Below are positions 1 to 5,690 of a DNA stretch of 7,627 nt, piece after piece. Both the position numbers and the translations under genes were made by a program. Source of the stretch: DATCSE01 sp036568605 (lineage in GTDB: Bacteria; Pseudomonadota; Gammaproteobacteria; Burkholderiales; Burkholderiaceae_C). The stretch lies in NCBI GenBank assembly GCA_036568605.1, contig DATCSE010000188.1, forward strand, positions 1-7,627, given 5' to 3'. Position 1 is the stretch's first letter. Every line of letters begins with the position of its first letter. The notes beneath the pieces are model-generated. The model searched no databases and had not been told where the DNA came from. It saw nothing but the letters and a program-made list of their open reading frames with translations.

Positions 1-41
1 GAGGCGTCAACGTCTTTGACGAGGTAGCGGACCGTTGCCAT
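1..41 (-). CDS. Start of a second cassette gene, probably VOC/glyoxalase family (partial, runs off the window)
   Basis: On the minus strand an ATG at 41-39 opens a frame that stays open to the window edge and reads MATVRYLVKDVDA. This resembles the first beta strand of small glyoxalase/bleomycin-resistance (VOC) proteins, which often begin with a V-R-Y-x-V-x-D-V-D-A pattern. VOC proteins are metal-dependent isomerases, dioxygenases or drug-binding proteins; the specific role cannot be told from 13 residues. The gene begins 17 bases past the R' core of the attC at 58-135, in the same direction as the upstream cassette gene, which is where the next integron cassette should start. No strong Shine-Dalgarno is visible (GAGAAAACC before the ATG). 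The family call rests on a very short segment; the position in the array is better supported. Confidence 0.55.
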   Translation of the reverse strand, partial: MATVRYLVKDVDA

Positions 42-57
42 GGTTTTCTCGCGAAGA

Positions 58-135
58 GCCTAACGTTGGACATGAGCGGCGACTGGAAGCGTGCGAAGCA
101 CGCTGGAAGGCGTCCGCTCGATGGACGGGTTAGAC
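58..135 (-). repeat. attC recombination site (59-base element) of the DUF2199 cassette
   Basis: Read on the minus strand, this 78-bp element begins with the core GTCTAAC (135-129, R'', fits RYYYAAC) and ends with GTTAGGC (64-58, R', fits GTTRRRY). The two cores are near-perfect inverted repeats. Inside them are imperfect complementary L boxes: CATGAGCGG at 71-79 (plus strand) pairs with CCGCTCGATG at 114-123, leaving G120 of the plus strand unpaired. A single extrahelical base on the bottom strand of the cassette is the classic polarity signal of folded attC. At the tip AGCGTGC (88-94) and GCACGCT (98-104) form a perfect 7-bp stem with a GAA loop. The site starts 6 bp after the stop codon of the preceding gene. 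IntI would recombine the folded plus strand, cutting between G and TT of R'. Confidence 0.93.
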
Positions 136-648
136 CCAGCCTCACGCAAAGAGAGCTGTGTACTCAGCAATGCGGTGCGCATCGATTCCATCCCTTTGTT
201 CGACGTAGAGAGGGTGGTCGCTCGCCTTGAGAAATACATTCGGTCTTGTCGTTGGGCCCGCCAAGCGCAGTTCAGCCGCATGGCCAAGTGATCCAGGAGA
301 GATTGGAATCTCGTTGGCGACGCTTGCCACAAATGGATGTTCGCGAAGCTGATCTTCCGATTCCCAGAGGTCGTAGACACGTTCGAAGGTTTCCCGAGAG
401 ACTTCGACCCACAGGCCGATGTTGTATGGCGATTCGCGTGAATCGACGGGCAGTGGAAGAACGCCGCGAATGAAGAACCGACTCCCCTCGATGATGCAGA
501 GGTCTCTGTTCTCTTGGAGCAGCCGCTGACGATCCTCAGGAGAGAGCTTCGCGGCATCGTCTGGACGACGAAAGCTCAGCTCCATCTCCTCCAACGGATG
601 ATCTTCACCACATTTCGAACAGATCAAGGCCGTGCCTCCTGGGTCTAA
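64..648 (-). mobile_element. Integron gene cassette (585 bp) carrying a DUF2199 gene
   Basis: The element is delimited by two GTTRRRY crossover points on the minus strand: GTTAGAC at 649-643 (candidate attI side) and GTTAGGC at 64-58 (R' of the attC). Between them lies a single gene in cassette orientation with its own ribosome binding site close to the cassette start and the attC directly after its stop. This is the standard one-gene cassette layout. As the cassette nearest the integrase it would be the most recently inserted one, if 643-649 is attI. I see no internal promoter, so expression probably depends on transcription entering from the integrase side. Confidence 0.85.
142..627 (-). 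CDS. DUF2199 domain protein encoded in a gene cassette
   Basis: A 161-residue cytosolic protein with no signal peptide or membrane segment. It begins with a Cys-x-x-Cys-Gly motif and a nearby His (C3, C6, H10), followed by a middle segment with FIRGVLPLPV and a Gly-Leu-Trp-Val-Glu-Val strand, and ends with D-H-P-L-Y-V-E-Q (about 137-144) and a short helix. This order of motifs is that of the DUF2199 family, whose function is unknown; the CxxCG pair might bind zinc. The start is a TTG at 627-625. It is chosen because AGGAGG (640-635) lies 7 bases upstream and because it places the CxxCG motif at the N-terminus, as in the family. The gene fills its cassette: the core site is 16 bases upstream and the attC starts 6 bases after the TGA. 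An overlapping minus-strand frame across 60-557 is a shadow. Confidence 0.85.
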   Translation of the reverse strand: MICSKCGEDHPLEEMELSFRRPDDAAKLSPEDRQRLLQENRDLCIIEGSRFFIRGVLPLPVDSRESPYNIGLWVEVSRETFERVYDLWESEDQLREHPFVASVANEIPISPGSLGHAAELRLAGPTTRPNVFLKASDHPLYVEQRDGIDAHRIAEYTALFA

Positions 649-700
649 CGTGATATCAACATCATCTCACCTTGCCACACCTATCCTCAACTGACCACCC
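643..700 (-). other. attI: Candidate attI insertion site of the integron
   Basis: GTTAGAC on the minus strand (649-643) fits the GTTRRRY core and marks the integrase-proximal border of the first cassette. No RYYYAAC partner with L boxes lies within the next 150 bp upstream on that strand, so this is not an ordinary attC. An attI, which lacks the palindromic fold, fits best. The segment before the core contains GATGTTGATATCAC, loosely like the GATGTTATGG repeats of attI1, and a TGGCAA element. The left half of the simple site is not clear. The right limit of the feature is arbitrary. Unusually, a gene of about 430 bp lies between this site and intI. The alternative is a remnant core from a degraded cassette. 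Confidence 0.55.
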
Positions 701-740
701 ATGGCAACAACTTGCCATAGCTGGTGTCCAGCTATGGCAA
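701..740. repeat. Nested inverted repeats of TTGCCAT: perfect 13-bp hairpin plus overlapping shorter one
   Basis: TTGCCATAGCTGG (712-724) and CCAGCTATGGCAA (728-740) are perfect inverted repeats around a TGT loop. ATGGCAA (701-707) can instead pair with TTGCCAT (712-718) across a CAAC loop, so two hairpins compete for the central arm. A further TTGCCA lies at 672-677. The TAG stop of the minus-strand gene (734-732) is inside the right arm. The hairpin could be a terminator for that gene, but no T-run follows it on either strand. It could equally be a protein-binding operator or part of the IntI-binding region beside the candidate attI. Confidence 0.6.
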
Positions 741-1163
741 TACTTTGACAATCCGTCGAGTCAACCGCAATTCCTTCGCAAGGCATCGCGGCATGAGCCA
801 CAAACCGCTGGCTGCGTCCCACTTCGCACCGCGCGCATAAGCGCGGCTGCGTAGCGTTGGCTGGTCGGGGTCGATGCGCACCGCGACGGTGTCGGTCGGA
901 TGGCCGCGCGGCGTGATCGGGGCGTCGTCGACGATCAGTTCGACGGTCGTGTAGCGATGGCGTCCGGTGGTGTCGTGTCGGTAGCGCACGCAGACCAGCG
1001 CACGTCCATAGCGCCGGGCGAGTTTCAGCGCGCCCGCCTGGTCCGGCAGCAGTCGCTTGACGACGCGTGTGGCGTGGGTGAACTCGGCAGAAGAGGCCGT
1101 GAGGTCGCCGCTGCCTTCGTCGTCGTCATCACCGTCGTCGTCGTCGTGGTGTCTTGCGAGCAT
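732..1163 (-). CDS. Unrecognised 143-aa protein with an Asp-rich N-terminus, divergent from intI
   Basis: I cannot assign a function. The protein opens with an acidic run (about residues 7-20, two blocks of four Asp). A helical segment around VVKRLLPDQAGALKLARRYG follows, then a beta-rich part with LVCVRYRHD and Y-T-T-V-E-L-I-V-D. It ends with a segment reading R-G-A-K-W-D-A-A-S-G-L-W-L-M-P. That last pattern recalls the short 'GAkWd...W.lP' units of DUF5710-like and other nucleic-acid-associated proteins, but this is resemblance only. I believe similar proteins occur in other proteobacteria, from memory and not checked. The ATG at 1163-1161 is the only plausible start after the in-frame TAG at 1178-1176; there is no clear Shine-Dalgarno. 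It begins 15 bp from the LexA box shared with intI, so it may be SOS-induced. It has no attC after its stop, so it is probably a fixed gene of the integron platform, not a cassette. Confidence 0.7.
   Translation of the reverse strand: MLARHHDDDDGDDDDEGSGDLTASSAEFTHATRVVKRLLPDQAGALKLARRYGRALVCVRYRHDTTGRHRYTTVELIVDDAPITPRGHPTDTVAVRIDPDQPTLRSRAYARGAKWDAASGLWLMPRCLAKELRLTRRIVKVLP
1115..1150. repeat. Imperfect GTC/GAC trinucleotide tract
   Basis: The plus strand reads a run of TCG/GTC units broken by CATCACC. On the minus strand these are the GAC and GAT codons of the Asp blocks near the N-terminus of the divergent protein. The tract ends 4 bp before the putative -35 of the intI promoter. Imperfect triplet runs can change by whole codons through slippage without loss of frame. 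Confidence 0.6.
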
Positions 1164-1182
1164 GTGAGGCGATGACTATACT
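1154..1182 (+). promoter_or_regulatory. Putative sigma70-type promoter of intI (Pint)
   Basis: TTGCGA at 1154-1159 (4 of 6 matches to TTGACA) is separated by exactly 17 bp from TATACT at 1177-1182 (5 of 6 matches to TATAAT). Transcription would start near 1189, about 40 bases before the intI GTG. The -10 overlaps the left half of the LexA box, the same geometry known for LexA-repressed integrase promoters. The -35 lies inside the first codons of the divergent gene. Confidence 0.65.
1175..1180 (-). promoter_or_regulatory. Possible -10 of the divergent minus-strand gene
   Basis: On the minus strand these bases read TATAGT, five of six matches to the -10 consensus, 11 bp before the ATG at 1163. 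The hexamer at 17-bp spacing upstream (GGGAAT) is a poor -35. If used, this promoter would also be covered by the LexA operator, and its transcript would be almost leaderless. Support is weak. Confidence 0.25.
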
Positions 1183-1198
1183 GGATAAAACAACAGTA
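1179..1198. promoter_or_regulatory. LexA binding site (SOS box) between intI and the divergent gene
   Basis: TACTGGATAAAACAACAGTA matches 15 of 20 positions of the Escherichia coli consensus TACTG-TATATATATA-CAGTA, with both 5-base half sites perfect. The symmetry extends one base further on each side (ATACTG...CAGTAT, 1178-1199). The CTG-N10-CAG core is what LexA of beta- and gammaproteobacteria recognises. It overlaps the -10 of the intI promoter, so bound LexA should block intI and the genes read with it. It lies 15 bp from the start of the divergent gene and could repress that as well. LexA control of integron integrases is established for class 1 and Vibrio integrons. Confidence 0.9.
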
Positions 1199-1229
1199 TT
1201 CCCGCTTCCATCCTTCTTCATCGATCGCC

Positions 1230-2393
1230 GTGAATCCGCAGAACCCGTCGCGGCCTCCTCTCGTGGCCGAGCCAACGACATCGACGTCGCGCCTGCTCGA
1301 CCAGGTGCGGGAGCAGATCCGCTACCTGCACTACAGCATCCGCACCGAGCAGGCCTACGTGCATTGGATCAAGGCATTCATTCGCTTCCATGATGTGCGG
1401 CATCCGGTGGAGATGGGCGCTGCCGAGGTCGAGGCGTTTCTTGCGTGGCTCGCGAGCGAGCGCAAGGTGGCGGTGGCCACGCATAAGCAGGCGTTGTCGG
1501 CACTGCTGTTCCTGTACCGGAATGTGCTGGGCGTCGATCTGCCGTGGCTGGCGGAGATCGGCCGGCCCAAGAGCCGTGTGCGCTTGCCGGTCGTGCTCAC
1601 GGAGCGCGAGGTGAGCCGGCTGCTGCTGGCGCTCGAAGGCATCGAATATCGTCTGCTGGGTCAGCTGCTCTACGGCACCGGCATGCGCATCATGGAGGGC
1701 ATCCGGCTGCGCGTGAAGGATGTCGATTTCGACCGGCAGGCCATCGTGGTTCGCGAGGGCAAGGGCGCGAAGGACCGGGTCGTGATGCTGCCGGCCACGC
1801 TGGTGCCGGCGCTGCGCGAGCAGCTGGCCCGCGCCCGCGTGCTGTGGGCGCGCGATCGCGAGGCGCAGGTCGCCGGCGTGCACATGCCCGAGGCGCTGGC
1901 GCGCAAGTACCCGCGGGCGGCCAGCGCGTGGAGCTGGTTCTGGGTGTTTCCCCGGCCGGAGCTGGCAGTCGATCCGCGCACCGGCCAGATGCGCCGCCAC
2001 CACCTGTTCGAGCAGAGTTTCCAGCGCAGCTTCAAGCGTGCGGTCGAGCGCGCCGGCATCGTCAAGCCGGCCACGCCGCACACCTTGCGTCACTCGTTCG
2101 CGACGCATCTGCTGCAAAGCGGCTACGACATCCGCACGGTGCAGGAGCTGCTGGGCCATGCCGACGTGAGCACGACCATGATCTACACCCACGTGCTCAA
2201 GCTCGGTGGCGGTGCGGTGCGCAGCCCGCTCGATGCGTTGCGTGCCGCGCTGCCGGCCGCCGATCGCTGGGGCCTGGATTCGATGTCGGCGGCGGCCGGG
2301 GAGCCGTATCCGATGCACGACCATCCTGCACATCAGGTGCGGATGCCCAGCGTCGACTACCGCGTCGGTGCCGCCGAGGCGCTGCCGGCCTGA
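1230..2393 (+). CDS. intI: Integron integrase IntI (tyrosine recombinase)
   Basis: A 387-residue site-specific recombinase that inserts and excises gene cassettes by attI x attC and attC x attC exchange. The N-terminal SAM-like core-binding domain (about 22-110) contains IRYLHYSIRTEQAYVHWIKAFI, close to class 1 IntI1. The catalytic domain has R153 (GTGMRIMEG), K178 (EGKGAKDR), H284 and R287 (HTLRHS), H310 (LGHADVS) and nucleophile Y319 (MIYTH). All are offset by 7 from R146, K171, H277, R280, H303 and Y312 of IntI1. The integron-specific extra segment is present at about 223-250 (LARKYPRAASAWSWFWVFP...RRHH), which separates IntI from XerC/D. Start is GTG at 1230; an in-frame TGA at 1173 and no upstream ATG support it, though no Shine-Dalgarno is visible. 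About 50 residues after SPLDAL have no counterpart in IntI1 (337 aa). It looks intact and is downstream of a LexA box. Confidence 0.96.
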   Translation: MNPQNPSRPPLVAEPTTSTSRLLDQVREQIRYLHYSIRTEQAYVHWIKAFIRFHDVRHPVEMGAAEVEAFLAWLASERKVAVATHKQALSALLFLYRNVLGVDLPWLAEIGRPKSRVRLPVVLTEREVSRLLLALEGIEYRLLGQLLYGTGMRIMEGIRLRVKDVDFDRQAIVVREGKGAKDRVVMLPATLVPALREQLARARVLWARDREAQVAGVHMPEALARKYPRAASAWSWFWVFPRPELAVDPRTGQMRRHHLFEQSFQRSFKRAVERAGIVKPATPHTLRHSFATHLLQSGYDIRTVQELLGHADVSTTMIYTHVLKLGGGAVRSPLDALRAALPAADRWGLDSMSAAAGEPYPMHDHPAHQVRMPSVDYRVGAAEALPA

Positions 2394-2433
2394 TGACGAC
2401 GATGATGGCGCGAATGGCGGGGCGCGTGCTGCG

Positions 2434-5400
2434 ATGGATCTACTGCCGGGCTACGCCGAGCTGCACTGCCGCAGCAACTTCAGCTTCCTGACCGGTGCCT
2501 CGCATCCGGAGGAACTGGTCGAGCGCGCTGCCGAACTGCGCTACGCGGCGCTCGCGATCACTGACGAATGTTCGCTCGCCGGCGTGGTCCGCGCGCACGT
2601 GGCGGCCCAGCAGACACCAGAGCTGAAGCTGATCGTCGGCAGCGAGATGCAGCTCACGCTGCCAGGAAGCGAGGAGCCGGCCGTCCCGCATGCGCGGCTC
2701 GTGCTGCTGGCGCAGACGCGCCGCGGCTACGGCAACCTCTCGCACTGGATCAGCGTGGCGAGGCGCCGCGCGGCCAAGGGCCGCTACCGTGCCCATCCGG
2801 GTGATGTGCAGGGCGAGGTCCCGAACGCGCCGACCTTGGCCGGCCTGCCGGAATGCCTGGCGTTGCTGGTGCCCGAGCTCGCGCAGTCGCTCGACGAGTT
2901 GCATCGCCACGCACTGTGGCTGAAGACCTGGTTCGGCGATCGTGCCGCGATCGCGGTCAGGCGCTTGCTGCGTCCCGGCGAAGAACGGCTGATCGACATC
3001 GTGCGCGAAGTCGCCGCGTTCACCGGCCTGCCCATCGTCGCGACCGGCGACGTGCTGATGCACGTGCGTACGCGCAAGCCGCTGCAGGATGTTCTGACCG
3101 CCACCCGGCTGAAGCAGCCCATCGCCCAGTGCGGCACCGCGCTCGAGGCCAACGCCGAGCAGCATCTGCGTGCACGCGTGCGCCTGGCGCAGCTCTACGA
3201 GCCCGAGTGGCTGCGCAACGCGCTGCAGTTCGCGGCGCGCTGCAGCTTCTCGCTGAGCGAGCTGAAGTACGAATATCCGAAAGAGGTGGTGCCCGAAGGG
3301 CAGACGCCGACCCGCTATCTGCGCCGGCTCGTCGCCGAGCGCTTCGCGGAGCGTTTTCCGAAGGACCGCTACTCGGAAGAGGCGCGCCGGCAACAACGCC
3401 GCCGGATCCGGCGCGAGCTCGAGGTGATCCGGCGCCTGAACTACGAAGCGTATTTCCTGACCGTGGCCGACATCGTGCGCTGGGCGCGCGAGCAGAAGAT
3501 CCTCTGCCAGGGCCGCGGCAGCGCGGCCAACTCGGTGGTCTGCTACTGCCTGGGTGTCACCGAGGTCAACCCGACCGAAGCGGAGCTGCTGTTCGAGCGC
3601 TTCATCAGCATCGAGCGCAACGAACCGCCCGACATCGACATCGATTTCGAGCACCAGCGCCGCGAAGAGGTCATCCAGTACATCTACGGCAAGTACGGCC
3701 GGCACCGCGCCGCGTTGACCGCCGTGGTGATCACCTACCGCACGCGCTCGGCGCTGCGCGATGCGGGCCGTGCGCTGGGCATCGACTTGCAGCGCATCGA
3801 TGCGCTGTCGAAGACGCAGCACTGGGCCGACGGCGCCGGCATCGCACCCGATCGCCTGCGCGAGAACGGCTTCGATCCCGAGTCGCCGCTGGTCCGGTTG
3901 TGGAGCGAGCTGACGTTCCAGCTCGTCGGCTTCCCCCGCCACCTGAGCCAGCACCCGGGCGGGTTCGTGATCGCGCGCGATCAGATCGAGCAGCTCGTGC
4001 CGGTCGAGAACGCGGCGATGGAGAACCGCCTCGTCGTCCAATGGGACAAGGACGATCTCGATGCGCTGGGCCTGATCAAGGTCGACATCCTCGCGTTGGG
4101 CATGCTCAGCGCGCTGCGCCGTGCGTTCGAGCTGCTCGGGCGCAAGCTCGGCTGGCCGATGGCGATGCAGGACGTCCCGCAACGCGACACCGCGACCTAC
4201 GACATGATCTGCCGCGCCGACACCATCGGCGTGTTCCAGATCGAGAGCCGCGCGCAGATGAGCATGCTGCCGCGGCTGAAGCCGCGCACCTACTACGACC
4301 TCGTCGTCGAGGTCGCGATCGTTCGCCCGGGCCCGATCGAAGGCGGCATGGTGCACCCGTACCTGAAGAACCGCCTGCTCGAAGACGACCAGATCGACTA
4401 CCCGAATGACTTGCGCCCCGCGCTGCAGCGGACCAAAGGCGTGCCGATCTTCCAGGAACAGGTGATGCAGATCGCGATCATCGCGGCCAACTTCACGCCC
4501 GGCGAGGCCGATCAGCTGCGCCGCGCGATGGCCGCGTGGAAGCGCAAGGGCGGGCTCGAGCCGTTCCGCGACCGGCTGCTCGGGCCGATGGAGAAGAAGG
4601 GCTACCCGAAAGCCTTCGCCGAAGCCATCTTCAAGCAGATGAAGGGCTTCGGCGAATACGGCTTCCCCGAGAGCCATGCGGCCGGGTTCGCGCAGCTCGC
4701 CTACGTCAGCAGCTGGATCAAGTGCCACCACCCCGATGCGTTCCTCGTGGCGCTGCTGAACAGCCAGCCGATGGGCTTCTACCAGCCGGCGCAGCTGGTG
4801 CGCGATGCGCGGTCGAACGGTGTCGAGGTGTTGCCGGTCGACGTGCAGCGCAGCGAATGCGAAACCGCGTTCGAAGGCATCGTGGCCCATGCGCGGCACG
4901 ACGGCCCGACGCAGCCGTTTCGCAGTGCCGGCTTCCAGAGCGTGCGCCTGGGCTTCAACCGCATCACGGGCCTGTCCGACGAGGCGGCCAAGCGCATCGT
5001 CGCCGCGCGGGCCGAGGCGCCGTTCGCGAGCGTCGAAGACCTGGCGCGCCGCGCCCGGCTCGATGCGCACGCGCTGCGCCTGCTCGCCGAGGCCGATGCG
5101 CTGCGCGGCTTGAGCGGCCACCGGCACCAGGCGGCGTGGGCGGTCGCCGGCGTCGACACGCGGCCGACCGAGATGCTGCGCGCCACGCGCGTCACCGAAG
5201 TACCGGCGGTGCTGGCCGCGCCCAGCGAGGTCGAGGACACGCTGGCCGACTACCAATCGATCGGGTTGACGCTGAAGCGCCATCCGCTCGCGCTGCTGCG
5301 CGAACAATTGACCACGCAGTTCAAGGTCCAGCCTTCGGCGGTGCTGCGCACCTATCCGAACGGACGCCTCGCGCGCGCCAGCGGCCTCGTGACGCATCGG

Positions 5401-5646
5401 CAGCGGCCCGAGACGGCCAACGGCACGGTCTTCGTCACGCTCGAGGACGAGACCGGCGCGGTCAACGTGATCGTCTGGCCCGCGGTGTTCGACTCACAGC
5501 GCCAGCCGCTGCTCGCCGCGCGCTTGTTGACGGTCTACGGCCGCTGGCAGCGCGAGGGCGAGGTGATGCATCTGGTCGCGATGCGCATGGTCGATCACTC
5601 CGCGCTGCTGCAGGGGCTGGTCGCACGAAGCCGAGACTTCCGCTAG
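2434..5646 (+). CDS. dnaE2: Error-prone DNA polymerase DnaE2 / ImuC
   Basis: A 1070-residue C-family polymerase III alpha subunit, the usual length for DnaE2/ImuC. In characterised bacteria it extends past lesions together with ImuA (or ImuA') and ImuB during the SOS response. The N-terminal PHP domain starts with YAELHCRSNFSFLTGAS; the second His of the metal motif is replaced by Arg, so this domain is probably not catalytic. The polymerase core has GRGSAANS (360-367), PDIDIDF with D400 and D402, and KVDILAL with D551, matching D401, D403 and D555 of E. coli DnaE. The finger region includes FGEYGFPESHAAGFA (about 735-750). Helix-hairpin-helix follows (about 839-893), and an OB fold lies at about 978-1055. 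Start is ATG 2434, which gives the family N-terminus; upstream in-frame codons after the intI stop have no start and read as Asp/Gly/Ala-rich. It lies 40 bp after intI with only a weak GGCGGGG before it, suggesting co-transcription. imuA and imuB are absent from the window. Confidence 0.96.
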   Translation: MDLLPGYAELHCRSNFSFLTGASHPEELVERAAELRYAALAITDECSLAGVVRAHVAAQQTPELKLIVGSEMQLTLPGSEEPAVPHARLVLLAQTRRGYGNLSHWISVARRRAAKGRYRAHPGDVQGEVPNAPTLAGLPECLALLVPELAQSLDELHRHALWLKTWFGDRAAIAVRRLLRPGEERLIDIVREVAAFTGLPIVATGDVLMHVRTRKPLQDVLTATRLKQPIAQCGTALEANAEQHLRARVRLAQLYEPEWLRNALQFAARCSFSLSELKYEYPKEVVPEGQTPTRYLRRLVAERFAERFPKDRYSEEARRQQRRRIRRELEVIRRLNYEAYFLTVADIVRWAREQKILCQGRGSAANSVVCYCLGVTEVNPTEAELLFERFISIERNEPPDIDIDFEHQRREEVIQYIYGKYGRHRAALTAVVITYRTRSALRDAGRALGIDLQRIDALSKTQHWADGAGIAPDRLRENGFDPESPLVRLWSELTFQLVGFPRHLSQHPGGFVIARDQIEQLVPVENAAMENRLVVQWDKDDLDALGLIKVDILALGMLSALRRAFELLGRKLGWPMAMQDVPQRDTATYDMICRADTIGVFQIESRAQMSMLPRLKPRTYYDLVVEVAIVRPGPIEGGMVHPYLKNRLLEDDQIDYPNDLRPALQRTKGVPIFQEQVMQIAIIAANFTPGEADQLRRAMAAWKRKGGLEPFRDRLLGPMEKKGYPKAFAEAIFKQMKGFGEYGFPESHAAGFAQLAYVSSWIKCHHPDAFLVALLNSQPMGFYQPAQLVRDARSNGVEVLPVDVQRSECETAFEGIVAHARHDGPTQPFRSAGFQSVRLGFNRITGLSDEAAKRIVAARAEAPFASVEDLARRARLDAHALRLLAEADALRGLSGHRHQAAWAVAGVDTRPTEMLRATRVTEVPAVLAAPSEVEDTLADYQSIGLTLKRHPLALLREQLTTQFKVQPSAVLRTYPNGRLARASGLVTHRQRPETANGTVFVTLEDETGAVNVIVWPAVFDSQRQPLLAARLLTVYGRWQREGEVMHLVAMRMVDHSALLQGLVARSRDFR

Positions 5647-5676
5647 CAAGGCACGCGGGACGCTTCGCAGGGCCCC

Positions 5677-5682
5677 GATAAT
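5677..5682 (+). promoter_or_regulatory. Possible -10 for a near-leaderless yaaA transcript
   Basis: GATAAT (five of six matches to TATAAT) lies 8 bp before the yaaA ATG and no Shine-Dalgarno is present. No good -35 is seen at 16-18 bp. Transcription would start at or within a few bases of the ATG. Confidence 0.35.
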
Positions 5683-5690
5683 CCCGGCCC

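Noticed and set aside
60..557. Second minus-strand frame overlapping the DUF2199 gene
   Set aside because: It runs through the attC site and lacks a ribosome binding site; the other frame has the DUF2199 motifs and fits the cassette borders.
701..745. Hairpin at 712-740 as a classical Rho-independent terminator
   Set aside because: The stem is perfect but no T-run follows on either strand, so I list it only as an inverted repeat with several possible roles.
650..760. Pc-type cassette promoter on the minus strand
   Set aside because: TTGTCA (751-746) and TTGAGG (690-685) resemble -35 boxes, but no acceptable -10 follows at 16-18 bp.
650..800. A second attC for the 732-1163 gene
   Set aside because: No GTTRRRY on the plus strand pairs with the core at 643-649 within 150 bp, and no L boxes are seen; the TTGCCA hairpin does not have attC layout.
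672..854. Small plus-strand frame of 60 codons over the hairpin region
   Set aside because: It overlaps the C-terminus of the minus-strand gene, has no ribosome binding site and shows no recognisable motifs.
1544..2491. Ala/Arg/Gly-rich plus-strand frame overlapping intI and the start of dnaE2
   Set aside because: Out-of-frame shadow of intI; the intI frame holds all catalytic residues.
2440..5397. Very long open frame on the minus strand across dnaE2 (985 codons)
   Set aside because: It mirrors the third-position GC bias of dnaE2. Its translation is low-complexity (Arg, Ala, Gln, His, Leu) with no family motifs, while the plus strand encodes an unmistakable polymerase.
5647..5690. GGGCC...GGCCC inverted repeat as a terminator after dnaE2
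   Set aside because: The stem is only 5 bp with an 11-base loop, no T-run follows, and it abuts the yaaA start codon.
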